Assembly: GCF_000444875.1 (NCBI RefSeq)
Contig: NC_021985.1
Span: forward strand, 1,240,001-1,304,000
DNA: 64,000 nucleotides
Direction: 5' to 3'
Origin: Streptomyces collinus Tu 365
GTDB lineage: Bacteria; Actinomycetota; Actinomycetes; Streptomycetales; Streptomycetaceae
In this document: positions 30,552-38,890 of the stretch, in pieces
Position numbering within the stretch: the stretch's first letter is position 1
Layout: every line of letters starts with the position of its first letter
Position numbers and translations under genes: made by a program
Notes under the pieces: model-generated
Told to the model about the DNA's origin: nothing
Databases searched by the model: none
Seen by the model: the letters and a program-made list of their open reading frames with translations, nothing else

Positions 30552-32356
30552 AACGGCAGCTCCTCCTCGTCGTCGCGGCCGTCGGCCGCGGCGTCCCTCC
30601 GGTACTCCTCCTGCTCCTCCATCCATTCGTCCCACCAGTCGGCGCCGACGTCCGGGTGCTCGCGCTGGACGCGTTCGCGGAGGAAGGCCAGGTCGGGCCG
30701 CTTGTAGCGGCGGACGAGCTGGGCGAGCGACAGTTCGGAGGCGTCGGCGACGTCGAGTCGCGCGCCGGCGGCGACGAGCGCCTTCACCAGCGCCGTCGAA
30801 CCGAGGTCGTTGACCGCGACGAACAGCGGGGTGCGCTCCCGCTGGTCGCGGGCCTCCAGGTCGAGCCCCGCGGCCAGCAGCCGGGGCAGCAGCGCCTCGT
30901 GGTCGAGCTGGTTCAGCACGTGCAGCAGGGTGCGCCCGGCGGCGTCCCGCACGCGGGGGTCGACGCCGACGTCCAGGAGTTCCAGCACGCCGGGGGTGTC
31001 ACCGTGCTGCGCGCGCAGGAACAGCTCCTGGCGCTGGGCCCGCAGCGCCCTCGGCAGGCGACCCGCTCCGGAGGTCCACGTCTGCTCCACGGCGAAGCAT
31101 CCGGCGACGGCGCCGCCGAAGGCGCGCAGGGCGCGCTCGCGTCGCTGCTCCTCGTCGGTGTGCGGCATGCGCAGCAGGCCGCCGGGGCGGAAGGCCACCT
31201 CGTGCCATTCGCCACGGCACCGGACCCGTACGGGGGCCGGAGCCGTCGGCGCGGGCGGTCCGCTCGGGCCTTCCGGTGTCGGCAGGGCGGGGAACAGGGC
31301 CTCGCGGACGAGGGGATGCAGCTCCCCGGCGGTGACGCCGCCGACGCGCATCAGGTCGAGGTCGGGGAGCCTGCGCCACAGGGCCTCGGCGAGGAAGGGC
31401 TCGCTCTGGACCTCGTCCCGGTCGATGGCGCGTACCCGCAGGGTGCCGGAGTCCGTGAGCTCCAGCAGGACGTGGGTACGCCAGTGCGGCGTGGCGATCA
31501 GGAAGCGCCGGCCCGCGCCCTCGGACGTGAGCCGGCGGACCTCGGACTCCAGCCGGCTGTGGTCGAGCGCCATCCGGGACAGCAGATCGTCCGGCCCCGC
31601 CCGGTGCCGGCCCCTCTGCTTCGGAGGCGTCGGGTCCACTTCGACGCCGGCGGCGGCGAACGCGGCCGCCGTGTCCCCGTTCTCGTGCAGCAAGGTGGTC
31701 CACTCGGCGCGTGCCGCCGGGTCGCCGTCGCCGGGGTCGGCCGCCGGGAGTTCGTGCGCGGCCCGGGGAGTGGCGTCGGCGTGGAAGAACGGGGGCCGTC
31801 CGGCGCCACCGCCGCACCGCTCGGCCAGCTCCCCGGTGTGCCGCGCGTCCCACAGGTGCCGTGCGTGGCGCCAGTCCTCGGTGTTCCGCCCGAAGACGCC
31901 CGGGCCGCGCTCGCCCCGGAGGGTGCCGAACCGCAGGACGACGCGCTGCGGTCCCTCGGTCATCGGCGGGGTGGTGCAGTACAGGTAGGGCGTGGTGCCC
32001 GGGCGCTCGTCCGGCGCCGTGGGGCGGTAGCGGGCGAGGACGACCGTCGTGTCCGTGGCGAGCGTCGTGCGTCCGCCGAGCAGGCGCGGCAGGTGCCAGC
32101 GCAGCAGGTCGGGTGCGAGGTGGCGCAGGTCGTCCGTCAGCGCCTCGGCCACGTCGCCGCCGCAGTGCTCGGCCACCTCGTCGAGGTCGAGGGCGACATG
32201 CACGTGCGCCGCCGCGCAGGCGCCCCGCCAGTCACCGGCCAGCCGGAGTGCGGTGGCGCGCTCGATCATCCAGCGGGGCACCGCGTAGCGGCGGATCCGG
32301 CGCCGGCACGCCGCCTCCTCCGGGGACAGCGGGGGGAGGTGGGCACGGGTGCTCAA
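30548..32356 (-). CDS. Ankyrin-repeat protein, large N-terminal region of unknown function
   Basis: A 602-residue protein. The first 450 residues match no domain I can name; features are an N-terminal RRRIRRYAVPRWMIERAT and blocks of alternating strand/helix, one including ATPHWRTHVLLEL. Residues about 455-575 hold two to three ankyrin repeats (NGDT-type GDTPGVLELLDVGVDPRVRDAAGRTLLH; LLPRLLAAGLDLEARDQRERTPLFVAV; ALVKALVAAGARLDVADASELS). The tail is highly acidic (DGRDDEEELPF). It starts at TTG 32356 within TTGA overlapping the LRR stop, and its own stop overlaps the MoxR start. It could present a bound target to the ATPase, by inference. Confidence 0.85.
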   Translation of the reverse strand: MSTRAHLPPLSPEEAACRRRIRRYAVPRWMIERATALRLAGDWRGACAAAHVHVALDLDEVAEHCGGDVAEALTDDLRHLAPDLLRWHLPRLLGGRTTLATDTTVVLARYRPTAPDERPGTTPYLYCTTPPMTEGPQRVVLRFGTLRGERGPGVFGRNTEDWRHARHLWDARHTGELAERCGGGAGRPPFFHADATPRAAHELPAADPGDGDPAARAEWTTLLHENGDTAAAFAAAGVEVDPTPPKQRGRHRAGPDDLLSRMALDHSRLESEVRRLTSEGAGRRFLIATPHWRTHVLLELTDSGTLRVRAIDRDEVQSEPFLAEALWRRLPDLDLMRVGGVTAGELHPLVREALFPALPTPEGPSGPPAPTAPAPVRVRCRGEWHEVAFRPGGLLRMPHTDEEQRRERALRAFGGAVAGCFAVEQTWTSGAGRLPRALRAQRQELFLRAQHGDTPGVLELLDVGVDPRVRDAAGRTLLHVLNQLDHEALLPRLLAAGLDLEARDQRERTPLFVAVNDLGSTALVKALVAAGARLDVADASELSLAQLVRRYKRPDLAFLRERVQREHPDVGADWWDEWMEEQEEYRRDAAADGRDDEEELPF

Positions 32357-33495
32357 CGGTAGACACTCCCTATCGCGCGCAGGTCGGGGTGCGCCCGGCC
32401 GACGGGCCGCAGCCGCTCGGTGAAGGACCGCTTCACCCTGCGGGGCAGACCCGGGCCGAGACCGACGTACTCCAGCGGGGAGCCGTCGGGCACCGCCGCC
32501 AGCAAGGTCTTGGCGCCCCGGCCGGTCAGGCCGGTGTGGCTCAGCTCGAGGCGGCGCAGGGGGCTGCCCGGCAGGGCGGCGGCCAGCGCGTGGGCTCCTT
32601 CGTCGCCGGTGGTGTTGGCGGGGGCGCCGAGGCTGCGCTCGGAGGGCGGCCGGCCCAGGTCGAGGGCCTCGATGCCGGCGAGCGAGCCGGCGAGGGCGTG
32701 GGCACCGGCGGGGCCGATGCCGTTGCCGCCGAGGCCGAGGCGGAGCGGGGCGGCGGTGTCGGCGGCCTCGGCCAGGACCGCCGCGCCCTCGTCGCCGAGG
32801 TGGTTCGCGGGCAGGTACAGCTCGCGTACTCCCGCGTCCCGGACCAGTGCCGCGAGCAGCGGGGCGGCCTCGGCGGTCAGGCCGTTGCCGCCGAGGAAGA
32901 GGCGTTCCACGGGTGCGGGCCGGCCGGCGAGGGCGTCGTACAGGGCGCGCAGACCCGCGGTGGTCAGACCCGTGTTGACGAGGTCGAGGGTGCGCAGGGT
33001 GGTGTTGCGGCGGAGCATCCCGGCGAGCGCGCGGGCGCCTTCGTCGCCGACCGGGTTGCGCTTGAGCCACAGCGCGCGGACGGTGCCGTCCGTCGCCAGG
33101 GCGTCGGCGAGGGCGGTGGCGCCCTCGGGGCCGATGCGGTTGCAGCCCAGGTAGAGCGTGCGCAGACGGTGGGCGCCGGCGGTGCCGGTGAGTGCGGCGG
33201 CGACCGTGCGGGCCCCGTCGTCGCCGATGGCGTTGGTGCCGAGCAGGACGTGCGCGGCGTGCGCCGAGACGGTGGCGACGGGCATCAGCCGGGCGGCGCC
33301 GGCCGCTCCGAGGCCCTGCTTGCACAGGTCGATCCGGCCGTCGGCGCGCACCGTGCCGAGCGGGAAGACCTCGTCGGCCTCGACCGGCCGCGCCGAACGC
33401 AGCCGGGTGAGCAGCGGTTCGAGCGCGGCGGGGTCGCTGATCGGGATGTCGGGGTGCTCGATCGCGGGGCAGCGTACGGGTGTCGGCTGCGTCAT
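32353..33495 (-). CDS. Leucine-rich-repeat protein of the ribonuclease-inhibitor type
   Basis: A 380-residue protein with eight or so RI-type repeats of about 28 residues, following LxxLxLxxNxIGxxGAxALAxAL: e.g. LRTLYLGCNRIGPEGATALADAL, VRALWLKRNPVGDEGARALAGML, LRTLDLVNTGLTTAGLRALYDAL, VRELYLPANHLGDEGAAVLAEA. Such proteins form horseshoe scaffolds binding other proteins. No signal peptide or catalytic domain is seen, so it is cytoplasmic. ATG 33495 has GGAG five bases upstream. It is the first gene of the operon and is coupled to the ankyrin gene by TTGA. RI-type LRR proteins are not common in bacteria, and this operon context is unusual. Confidence 0.9.
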   Translation of the reverse strand: MTQPTPVRCPAIEHPDIPISDPAALEPLLTRLRSARPVEADEVFPLGTVRADGRIDLCKQGLGAAGAARLMPVATVSAHAAHVLLGTNAIGDDGARTVAAALTGTAGAHRLRTLYLGCNRIGPEGATALADALATDGTVRALWLKRNPVGDEGARALAGMLRRNTTLRTLDLVNTGLTTAGLRALYDALAGRPAPVERLFLGGNGLTAEAAPLLAALVRDAGVRELYLPANHLGDEGAAVLAEAADTAAPLRLGLGGNGIGPAGAHALAGSLAGIEALDLGRPPSERSLGAPANTTGDEGAHALAAALPGSPLRRLELSHTGLTGRGAKTLLAAVPDGSPLEYVGLGPGLPRRVKRSFTERLRPVGRAHPDLRAIGSVYR

Positions 33496-33602
33496 CACCA
33501 CTCCACCGGTCCATTGCCGGTGCCCGGCCCGCCGAGGGCGGCACCGCCCTCCGCCCGCCCAGGACGAACCGACGCCAATCGACTTTCCTCCACGACAAGG
33601 GC

Positions 33603-33680
33603 GGCAAGACCGGTCGGATTCGAACCGACGTCCTCCAGCTTGATGCGTGGGCGCGACGACCTCTGCGCTACAGCCTTGCC
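33603..33680 (-). tRNA. tRNA-like element with a normal T-arm and D-arm but abnormal anticodon arm (probable tRNA pseudogene)
   Basis: Read on the minus strand the T-arm is perfect (GTCGG-TTCGAAT-CCGAC), and the D-arm has GCGC/GCGC around AGAGGTCGTC with the conserved GG. GGCAAGGCTG pairs with CGGTCTTGCC over ten positions, allowing G-U; the inner seven (AAGGCTG/CGGTCTT) give the correct tRNA geometry. The anticodon arm fails: CCACG-CATCAAG-CTGG pairs only with a bulged C, and the base before the putative anticodon (TCA) is A, not U. No CCA is encoded. It lies 107 bases upstream of the LRR gene. Either a decayed tRNA or an unusual one; confident that it derives from a tRNA. Confidence 0.6.
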
Positions 33681-33715
33681 GCGGAGATCATAGCGGCTCC
33701 CGGTCTGGTGTTCGG

Positions 33716-34111
33716 TCACGGATGGTCTCGCTTCAGCCGGGCGGTGCCGACGAGGCCCGCCCGGCCCAGGAGTCCGGCGATCCGGTCCGGTGGCAGCCGA
33801 CAGGAGGTGGGGGACACGGGGTGGCCGCCGTAGGCGTGGGCCGGGTGGATGCGCTCGCCGTTTCCGGCGTGGCCGGCCACCATGAGCGGTCCGCCGGACG
33901 CCAGGGTTCGGTGGAACCCGGCGGCCAGGCGCGCCGTGTCCTTGCCGGGGCCGCAGCCCAGGTCCGCCGGCGGCCCGAGGCCCGCGGCCCGCACCGGCTC
34001 GGCGAACGCCGTCAGCAACGCCCGTGACAGGGGGTCGAGTTCCGGCGGGGACGTGACATGTGCGGCGTGGGCGGCGGCGAGGTGGGCGGACTCGGTCGTG
34101 CGGTGAATCCA
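33716..34111 (-). pseudogene. Internally deleted SAM-dependent methyltransferase
   Basis: The frame reads HRTTESAHLAAAH...TSPPELDPLSRALLTAFAEPV...ADLGCGPGKDTARLAA, which is the N-terminus and motif I of a class I methyltransferase, and then jumps directly to GFHRTLASGGPLMVAGH...YGGHPVSPTSCRLPPDRIAGLLGRAGL, the typical C-terminal third. The middle 70-90 residues (motif II to the acceptor region) are missing and the join is in frame. There is no good ATG/GTG start. It lies between the tRNA-like element and the second PP2C gene. The product, if made, could not bind SAM normally. Confidence 0.7.
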
Positions 34112-34181
34112 GACGGCGTCACTGACAACGGCGTCACGGACAACGGCTTCGCCTGCGGCAGCGTTGGGGGACCCGGCCCGC

Positions 34182-36299
34182 TCAGGGCAGGGCTCGGGCG
34201 ATGAGCAGGGCGACGTCGTCCTCGCCGCCGGGGGGCCTGAGCATCTCCAGGATGCGGTCGCAGGTGTGCTCGGGATCGTGGCCTCGGGTCGTGGTGAGGG
34301 CGTCGAGGAGCGTGTGCAGGCGGGCGTCGATCGGTTCGCTCCGGGTCTCGACCAGGCCGTCGGTGTAGAGAACCAGTTGGTCGCCGGGCCGGAAGGCGAC
34401 GGTGGCCGCCTCGAAGGGGACCCCGCCGACGCCCAGCGGCGCCCCGGTGGGCAGGTCGAGGAGGTGCGCGGCGTGCCCCGCCCGCATCAGCACCGGGGGC
34501 AGATGGCCGGCGAGGCAGATCCGGCACTCGCCCCGGTGCGGGTCGTACACGCAGTAGATGCAGGTGGTGATGGACTGCTCGATGCCCTGGGTGAGGTGGT
34601 CGAGGTGACGCAGGGCCTCGTCCGGGGCGAGGTCGAGTTCCGCGAACGCCCGCGCGGCGGTGCGCAGTTGTCCCATGGTGGCGGCGGCGTTGATGCCGCT
34701 GCCCATGACGTCGCCGACCACCAGGGCGGTCTTGTCCCCGCGGAGCGGGATGGCGTCGAACCAGTCGCCGCCGACCTCGCTGGTGGCGCCCGCGGGCTGG
34801 TAGCGGCAGCCGACGCCGAGCCCCGGCAGGCGCGCGGGCGGCTCCGGGAGCAGGCTCCGCTGGAGGGTGAGGGCGGCGTGGCGCTGGGTCTGGTAGCCGC
34901 GGGCGTTGTCGATGCACACGGCGGCGCGGGCGGCCAGTTCGGCGGCGAGGAACGCGTCGTCGTCCCCGAAGGGCGCGGGGTTCGAGGTGCGTCTGAGGTC
35001 GAGCGCGCCGAGCACCTCGCCGCGGGCCACGAGCGGCACCGCCAGGTAGGAGTGCACACCCGCCGCCGAGAGAAGGGCGGCGGACTCGGCGTGCCCCGCG
35101 GCGGCGCCCGGCTCCCGGCGGGCGGTGTGGGGCACGAGCACCGGCCGGCGGGTGCCGACGCAGTGGGCGATCAGGCGGTCGTCGCCCGGGCCGTCGGGTC
35201 CTCCGGGCGGCCCGGCCGCGGGGGCCGCTCCGGCGCGCCGGGCCACCCGGACGGCGAGGGCCCGGAACACCGGAGGGCCGGCGAGCCGCACGCCGCGGCC
35301 GTGCGGGGCGCTGTCGAGGACGACGACGGCGGCCTCGTCGGCCAGGACCGGCACGACGACGTCGGCCAGTTCGCGTGCCGTGGTCTCCAGGTCGAGGGTG
35401 GTCCCGACCCGGGCCGAGGCGGCGGCGATCAGGTCGAGCCGCTGCCGGGCCCGCGCGGCCTCGGTCGCGGCCAGGTAGCGCTCCGTGACGTCGATGACGG
35501 AGTAGGCCATGCCCAGGACCCGCCCGCTGGAGTCGTCCAGCCGGTAGTACGAGACGGACCAGGCGTGCTCGTGGTCCGGGTCGGCGGGCGGACGGCAGAC
35601 GATGTCCCGGTCCACGACCGACTCGCCCGTCTCCAGGACGCGGCGCAGCCGTGCCTCGGGGTCCGTGTCCAGGAAGGTCAGCACCTCGCCCGCGGACCGG
35701 CCGATGCGGTCGGCCGCCGACTGCCCGGTGATGCGTTCCAGGGCAGGGTTCATGGCCACGTAGCGCAGTTCGGGGTCGAGGATGGCCAGTCCGACCGGGG
35801 ACTGGGACACCAGGCGCATGGCCAGCGCGGCGTCCCGTTCGACCCGTTCCACCGTGGCCTGGTCGGCGGCGAGCCCGAGGACGTAGGTGTCGCCCAGGTC
35901 GTCCAGCAGCCGCATGTTGCGGAACTCCACCAGCCGCGTGCTGCCGTCCTTGCGCCGCACCGGGAAGGCCCCGGCCCAGTCGGCGCCGGACTCCAGCACC
36001 TCGGCGAACAGCCGGACGACCTCGTGCTGGTGCTCCTCGTGGACGGTCAGCCGGGCCGCGTACTGCCCCAGCGCCTCCTGCGCGGTGTAGCCGAACAGCT
36101 CCTCGGCCTGGGGGCTCCAGAAGACGACGCGGCCCTCCGCGTCCAGCACCACGGCGGCGACGCTCAGCAGGTCCAGCAGGCCGCTGGGCGGCGCGGCCCC
36201 CGCCGCCGCCCGGCCGGTGCCGGCGGCCGCCGTACTGGTGCCCGTGCCTGTATCCGTACCCGTGTCCGTACCCGTCCGGGCGGAGTCCGTCGTGCCCAT
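34182..36299 (-). CDS. PAS-PAS-GAF-PP2C serine/threonine phosphatase (RsbU/SpoIIE-type), copy 2
   Basis: A 705-residue paralogue of the 25316-27430 gene with the same domain order: PAS about 42-155, PAS about 160-280, GAF about 295-465 (HSYLAVPLVARGEVLGAL), PP2C about 490-705 (GGDWFDAIPL, VGDVMGSG, LYTDGLVE, EDDVALLIAR). PAS 1 shares FWSPQAEELFGYT...FPVRRKDGSTRLVEFRNMRL with copy 1 almost word for word. The N-terminus has a TGTDTGTDTGTGT stretch from a short tandem repeat in the DNA (36230-36290), possibly variable. ATG 36299. It is divergent from the third PP2C gene across 207 bases. Confidence 0.93.
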   Translation of the reverse strand: MGTTDSARTGTDTGTDTGTGTSTAAAGTGRAAAGAAPPSGLLDLLSVAAVVLDAEGRVVFWSPQAEELFGYTAQEALGQYAARLTVHEEHQHEVVRLFAEVLESGADWAGAFPVRRKDGSTRLVEFRNMRLLDDLGDTYVLGLAADQATVERVERDAALAMRLVSQSPVGLAILDPELRYVAMNPALERITGQSAADRIGRSAGEVLTFLDTDPEARLRRVLETGESVVDRDIVCRPPADPDHEHAWSVSYYRLDDSSGRVLGMAYSVIDVTERYLAATEAARARQRLDLIAAASARVGTTLDLETTARELADVVVPVLADEAAVVVLDSAPHGRGVRLAGPPVFRALAVRVARRAGAAPAAGPPGGPDGPGDDRLIAHCVGTRRPVLVPHTARREPGAAAGHAESAALLSAAGVHSYLAVPLVARGEVLGALDLRRTSNPAPFGDDDAFLAAELAARAAVCIDNARGYQTQRHAALTLQRSLLPEPPARLPGLGVGCRYQPAGATSEVGGDWFDAIPLRGDKTALVVGDVMGSGINAAATMGQLRTAARAFAELDLAPDEALRHLDHLTQGIEQSITTCIYCVYDPHRGECRICLAGHLPPVLMRAGHAAHLLDLPTGAPLGVGGVPFEAATVAFRPGDQLVLYTDGLVETRSEPIDARLHTLLDALTTTRGHDPEHTCDRILEMLRPPGGEDDVALLIARALP

Positions 36300-36506
36300 G
36301 CCTCGTCCTCCTCCCGGCCGTCCCCGGCCGTCCCTCCATGGTGGTCCCACGGTGGCGGCGGCGCACGCCTCGGACGCGTGCCGCGCCGGTTCCCTGAGCC
36401 GGTCGCACCGGGGCCGGCGCGGGGCACCGGTGCGGGTGATCGGGTGTGCGGTTGTCGTCCGTCGTGCGGCACGGGATGCTGAGGGGGCACGAAGGGAAGC
36501 GGTGTC

Positions 36507-38879
36507 ATGGATCGTTTTCCGAATGCGGCCAACGTCGATTTCCACAGTCCCCTGGACCTCTCCAAGGCGGCCGCCGCGGTACTGGACGCGGACGGCCGGA
36601 TCTCCGGGTGGAGTCCCTCCGCCCAGCGCCTGCTCGGGCACTCCCCCGACGACGTGCTCGGCCGGCCTGCCGAACACCTGGTGGAGGCGTCCTCCCGGCA
36701 GCGGCTGTCCGGACTCTGCAGGGCGCGCGGGCCCCGCGGCACCGTCCTCGACCTGTGCCGCCTGGACGGGCGCACCCTGCGCGCGGCCGTGACGTTCAGC
36801 CCGCTGGCGCACCGGGGCGCCGCGGCGACGGTGGTGGTCGCCGCCGAACTGGAGGCGCAGCGCTGCTGGGAGGCGCAGCTCGCGATGCTCCAGGGGCTGG
36901 CGACCGAGTCCTCGGTCGGCCTGACCATCTTCGACACCGAGGCGCGCGTGGTGTGGGGGAACGTCTCCACCGATCTGGAACTCGGCGGGATCGCCCAGTA
37001 CGTCGGCCGCCCGGCCGGAGACCTCTTCCCCGAGGGGGAGTTCATCTCCCGCCACCACCCGCCGGACGAGGACCAGATCATCGAGCACGTGATGGCGACG
37101 GGCGAGCCGATCACCGGCATGCACTACCGCGGGCGCGCCCCCGCCGACCCGGTGCGCGAGCACGTCTGGTCCTGCTCGTACCACCGGCTGATGGACGCCA
37201 GGGGTGAGCCACTGGGCCTCTTCGAGGAGTCCCTGGACGTCACGGAGCGCTACCGGGCCCAGGAACGGCTGTCGTTGCTGGTCCGGGCGGGCAAGCGGAT
37301 CGGTGCCTCGCTGGACGTGCGGCGCACGGCGGCGGAGCTGGCCGACGTTGCGGTGCCGCAGCTGGCCGACGAGGTGATGGTGGACCTGCCGCCGGCGGTC
37401 ATCGAGGGGCGGCAGCCGCCGACGGGCTCCGCGCCGGGCAACAGCCTGCTGCGGATGCACGGCCGCACCCCGGAGGAGTTCCGGACCAGCCCGGTCTCCT
37501 ATCCGCCGGCGTCACCGCAGGCCCAGAGCCTGGCCTCCAGCCGCCCGGTCCTCGACGCCCCGGCCCCCGGGACACCGGACGGGGCGGGGCCGGACACGTC
37601 GGGCCACTGCCTGTTCGTCCCGCTGCTCGCCCGGGACGCGATCCTGGGCCTCGCCACGTTCCGGCGCAGCAGCAATCCCGACCCCTTCGGCGCCGAGGAG
37701 CAGACGCTCGCCGTGGAACTGGCCGAGCGGGCGGCCGTGGGCATCGACAACGCCCGCCGCTACACCAGCCAGCACGCGGCGGCCCTGGTGCTCCAGCGCA
37801 GCCTGCTGCCGCAGCACCTGCCCGAGCTGAGCGCGCTGGACGTGGCGTACCGCTATCTGCCCGCCGACAGCCGGGTGGGGGTGGGGGGCGACTGGTTCGA
37901 CGTGATCCCGCTGTCCGGGGCCAGGGTGGGCCTGACCGTCGGTGACGTGGTCGGCCACGGCGTCCACGCGGCCGCCACCATGGGCCGGCTGCGCGCCACC
38001 GTGCGGACGCTGGCGCTGCTGGACCTGGACCCGGCCGAGCTGCTCACCCGCCTCGACGACCTGGTCGCGCAGGACTCGGAGACCGAGCCGCACGACGGGC
38101 TGAGCGACGAGGCGCTCGGGGTGACCTGCCTCTACGCGATCTACGACCCGGTCAGCGGCCGGTGCGTGTGGGCGAGCGCGGGCCATCCGCCGCCCATCGT
38201 GGCCGACGCCAACGGCGCGGTGGCGCTGTCGGCGCTCGCGCCGGGGCCGCCGCTGGGGCTGGGCGGCCTGCCGTACGAGAACGTCGAGCTGAGTCTGTCC
38301 AGCGGCAGTCTGGTGGCGCTGTTCACCGACGGTGTGGTGGAGGACCGGCGCACCGACATCGACAGCGGGATCGACCGGCTGGCCCAGGTGCTGTCCTGGC
38401 AGCGGTGCCCGGTGGAGGAGCTGTGCGACCGGGCGCTGTCGGCGCTGCCGCCGGGGCCGCAGGCGGACGACGCCACGTTGCTGCTGGTACGCACCCGGCG
38501 GCTGGGCTCCGGCCGGGTGGCGGACCTGGAGCTGCCGCCGGACCCGGCCATGGTGGCGCGGGCGCGGACACTCACCGAGCGGCAACTGGAGAGCTGGGGG
38601 ATGTCCGAGCTGGCGTTCACCGCCGAGCTCGTGGTGAGCGAACTGGTCACCAACGGCATCCGGTACGCCACCGGGCCCGTCACGCTGCGGCTGATCAGAG
38701 ACCGCTGTCTGCTGTGCGAGGTCTCGGACAACGCGCACACCGCACCCCACCTGCGGCGCGCGCGCCGGGACGACGAGGGGGGCCGCGGCCTGTTCCTCGT
38801 GGCCCAGGTGTCCCAGCGCTGGGGCACCCGGTACACCGCGTCGGGGAAGACGATCTGGGCCGAGCTGGCCGTCCCCTGA
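36507..38879 (+). CDS. PAS-GAF-PP2C phosphatase with C-terminal anti-sigma-type HATPase (two-activity regulator)
   Basis: A 790-residue protein. PAS 1 about residues 15-110 (KAAAAVLDADGRISGWSPSAQRLLGHS), PAS-like 2 about 125-260, split GAF-like region about 265-430, PP2C about 445-655 (GGDWFDVIPL, VGDVVGHG, LFTDGVVE, ADDATLLLVR), and a C-terminal HATPase_c about 660-790 (SELVTNGIRYATG, EVSDNAHTAP, GGRGLFLVAQ). It thus combines a SpoIIE-type phosphatase with an RsbW-like serine kinase, so it could both phosphorylate and dephosphorylate an anti-anti-sigma partner. Many such fusions exist in Streptomyces. The N-terminal PAS similarity to copies 1 and 2 is lower. ATG 36507. Confidence 0.92.
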   Translation: MDRFPNAANVDFHSPLDLSKAAAAVLDADGRISGWSPSAQRLLGHSPDDVLGRPAEHLVEASSRQRLSGLCRARGPRGTVLDLCRLDGRTLRAAVTFSPLAHRGAAATVVVAAELEAQRCWEAQLAMLQGLATESSVGLTIFDTEARVVWGNVSTDLELGGIAQYVGRPAGDLFPEGEFISRHHPPDEDQIIEHVMATGEPITGMHYRGRAPADPVREHVWSCSYHRLMDARGEPLGLFEESLDVTERYRAQERLSLLVRAGKRIGASLDVRRTAAELADVAVPQLADEVMVDLPPAVIEGRQPPTGSAPGNSLLRMHGRTPEEFRTSPVSYPPASPQAQSLASSRPVLDAPAPGTPDGAGPDTSGHCLFVPLLARDAILGLATFRRSSNPDPFGAEEQTLAVELAERAAVGIDNARRYTSQHAAALVLQRSLLPQHLPELSALDVAYRYLPADSRVGVGGDWFDVIPLSGARVGLTVGDVVGHGVHAAATMGRLRATVRTLALLDLDPAELLTRLDDLVAQDSETEPHDGLSDEALGVTCLYAIYDPVSGRCVWASAGHPPPIVADANGAVALSALAPGPPLGLGGLPYENVELSLSSGSLVALFTDGVVEDRRTDIDSGIDRLAQVLSWQRCPVEELCDRALSALPPGPQADDATLLLVRTRRLGSGRVADLELPPDPAMVARARTLTERQLESWGMSELAFTAELVVSELVTNGIRYATGPVTLRLIRDRCLLCEVSDNAHTAPHLRRARRDDEGGRGLFLVAQVSQRWGTRYTASGKTIWAELAVP

Positions 38880-38890
38880 GGGCAGGGCGG

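Noticed and set aside
33603..33680. Functional selenocysteine tRNA
   Set aside because: TCA lies in the loop, but the element is too short, lacks a long variable arm, and has no U33; no selenocysteine genes are near.
25316..36299. Integrated mobile island between the two PP2C paralogues
   Set aside because: No integrase, transposase, inverted ends or target repeats were seen, so insertion remains only an idea (kept as part of the paralogue finding).
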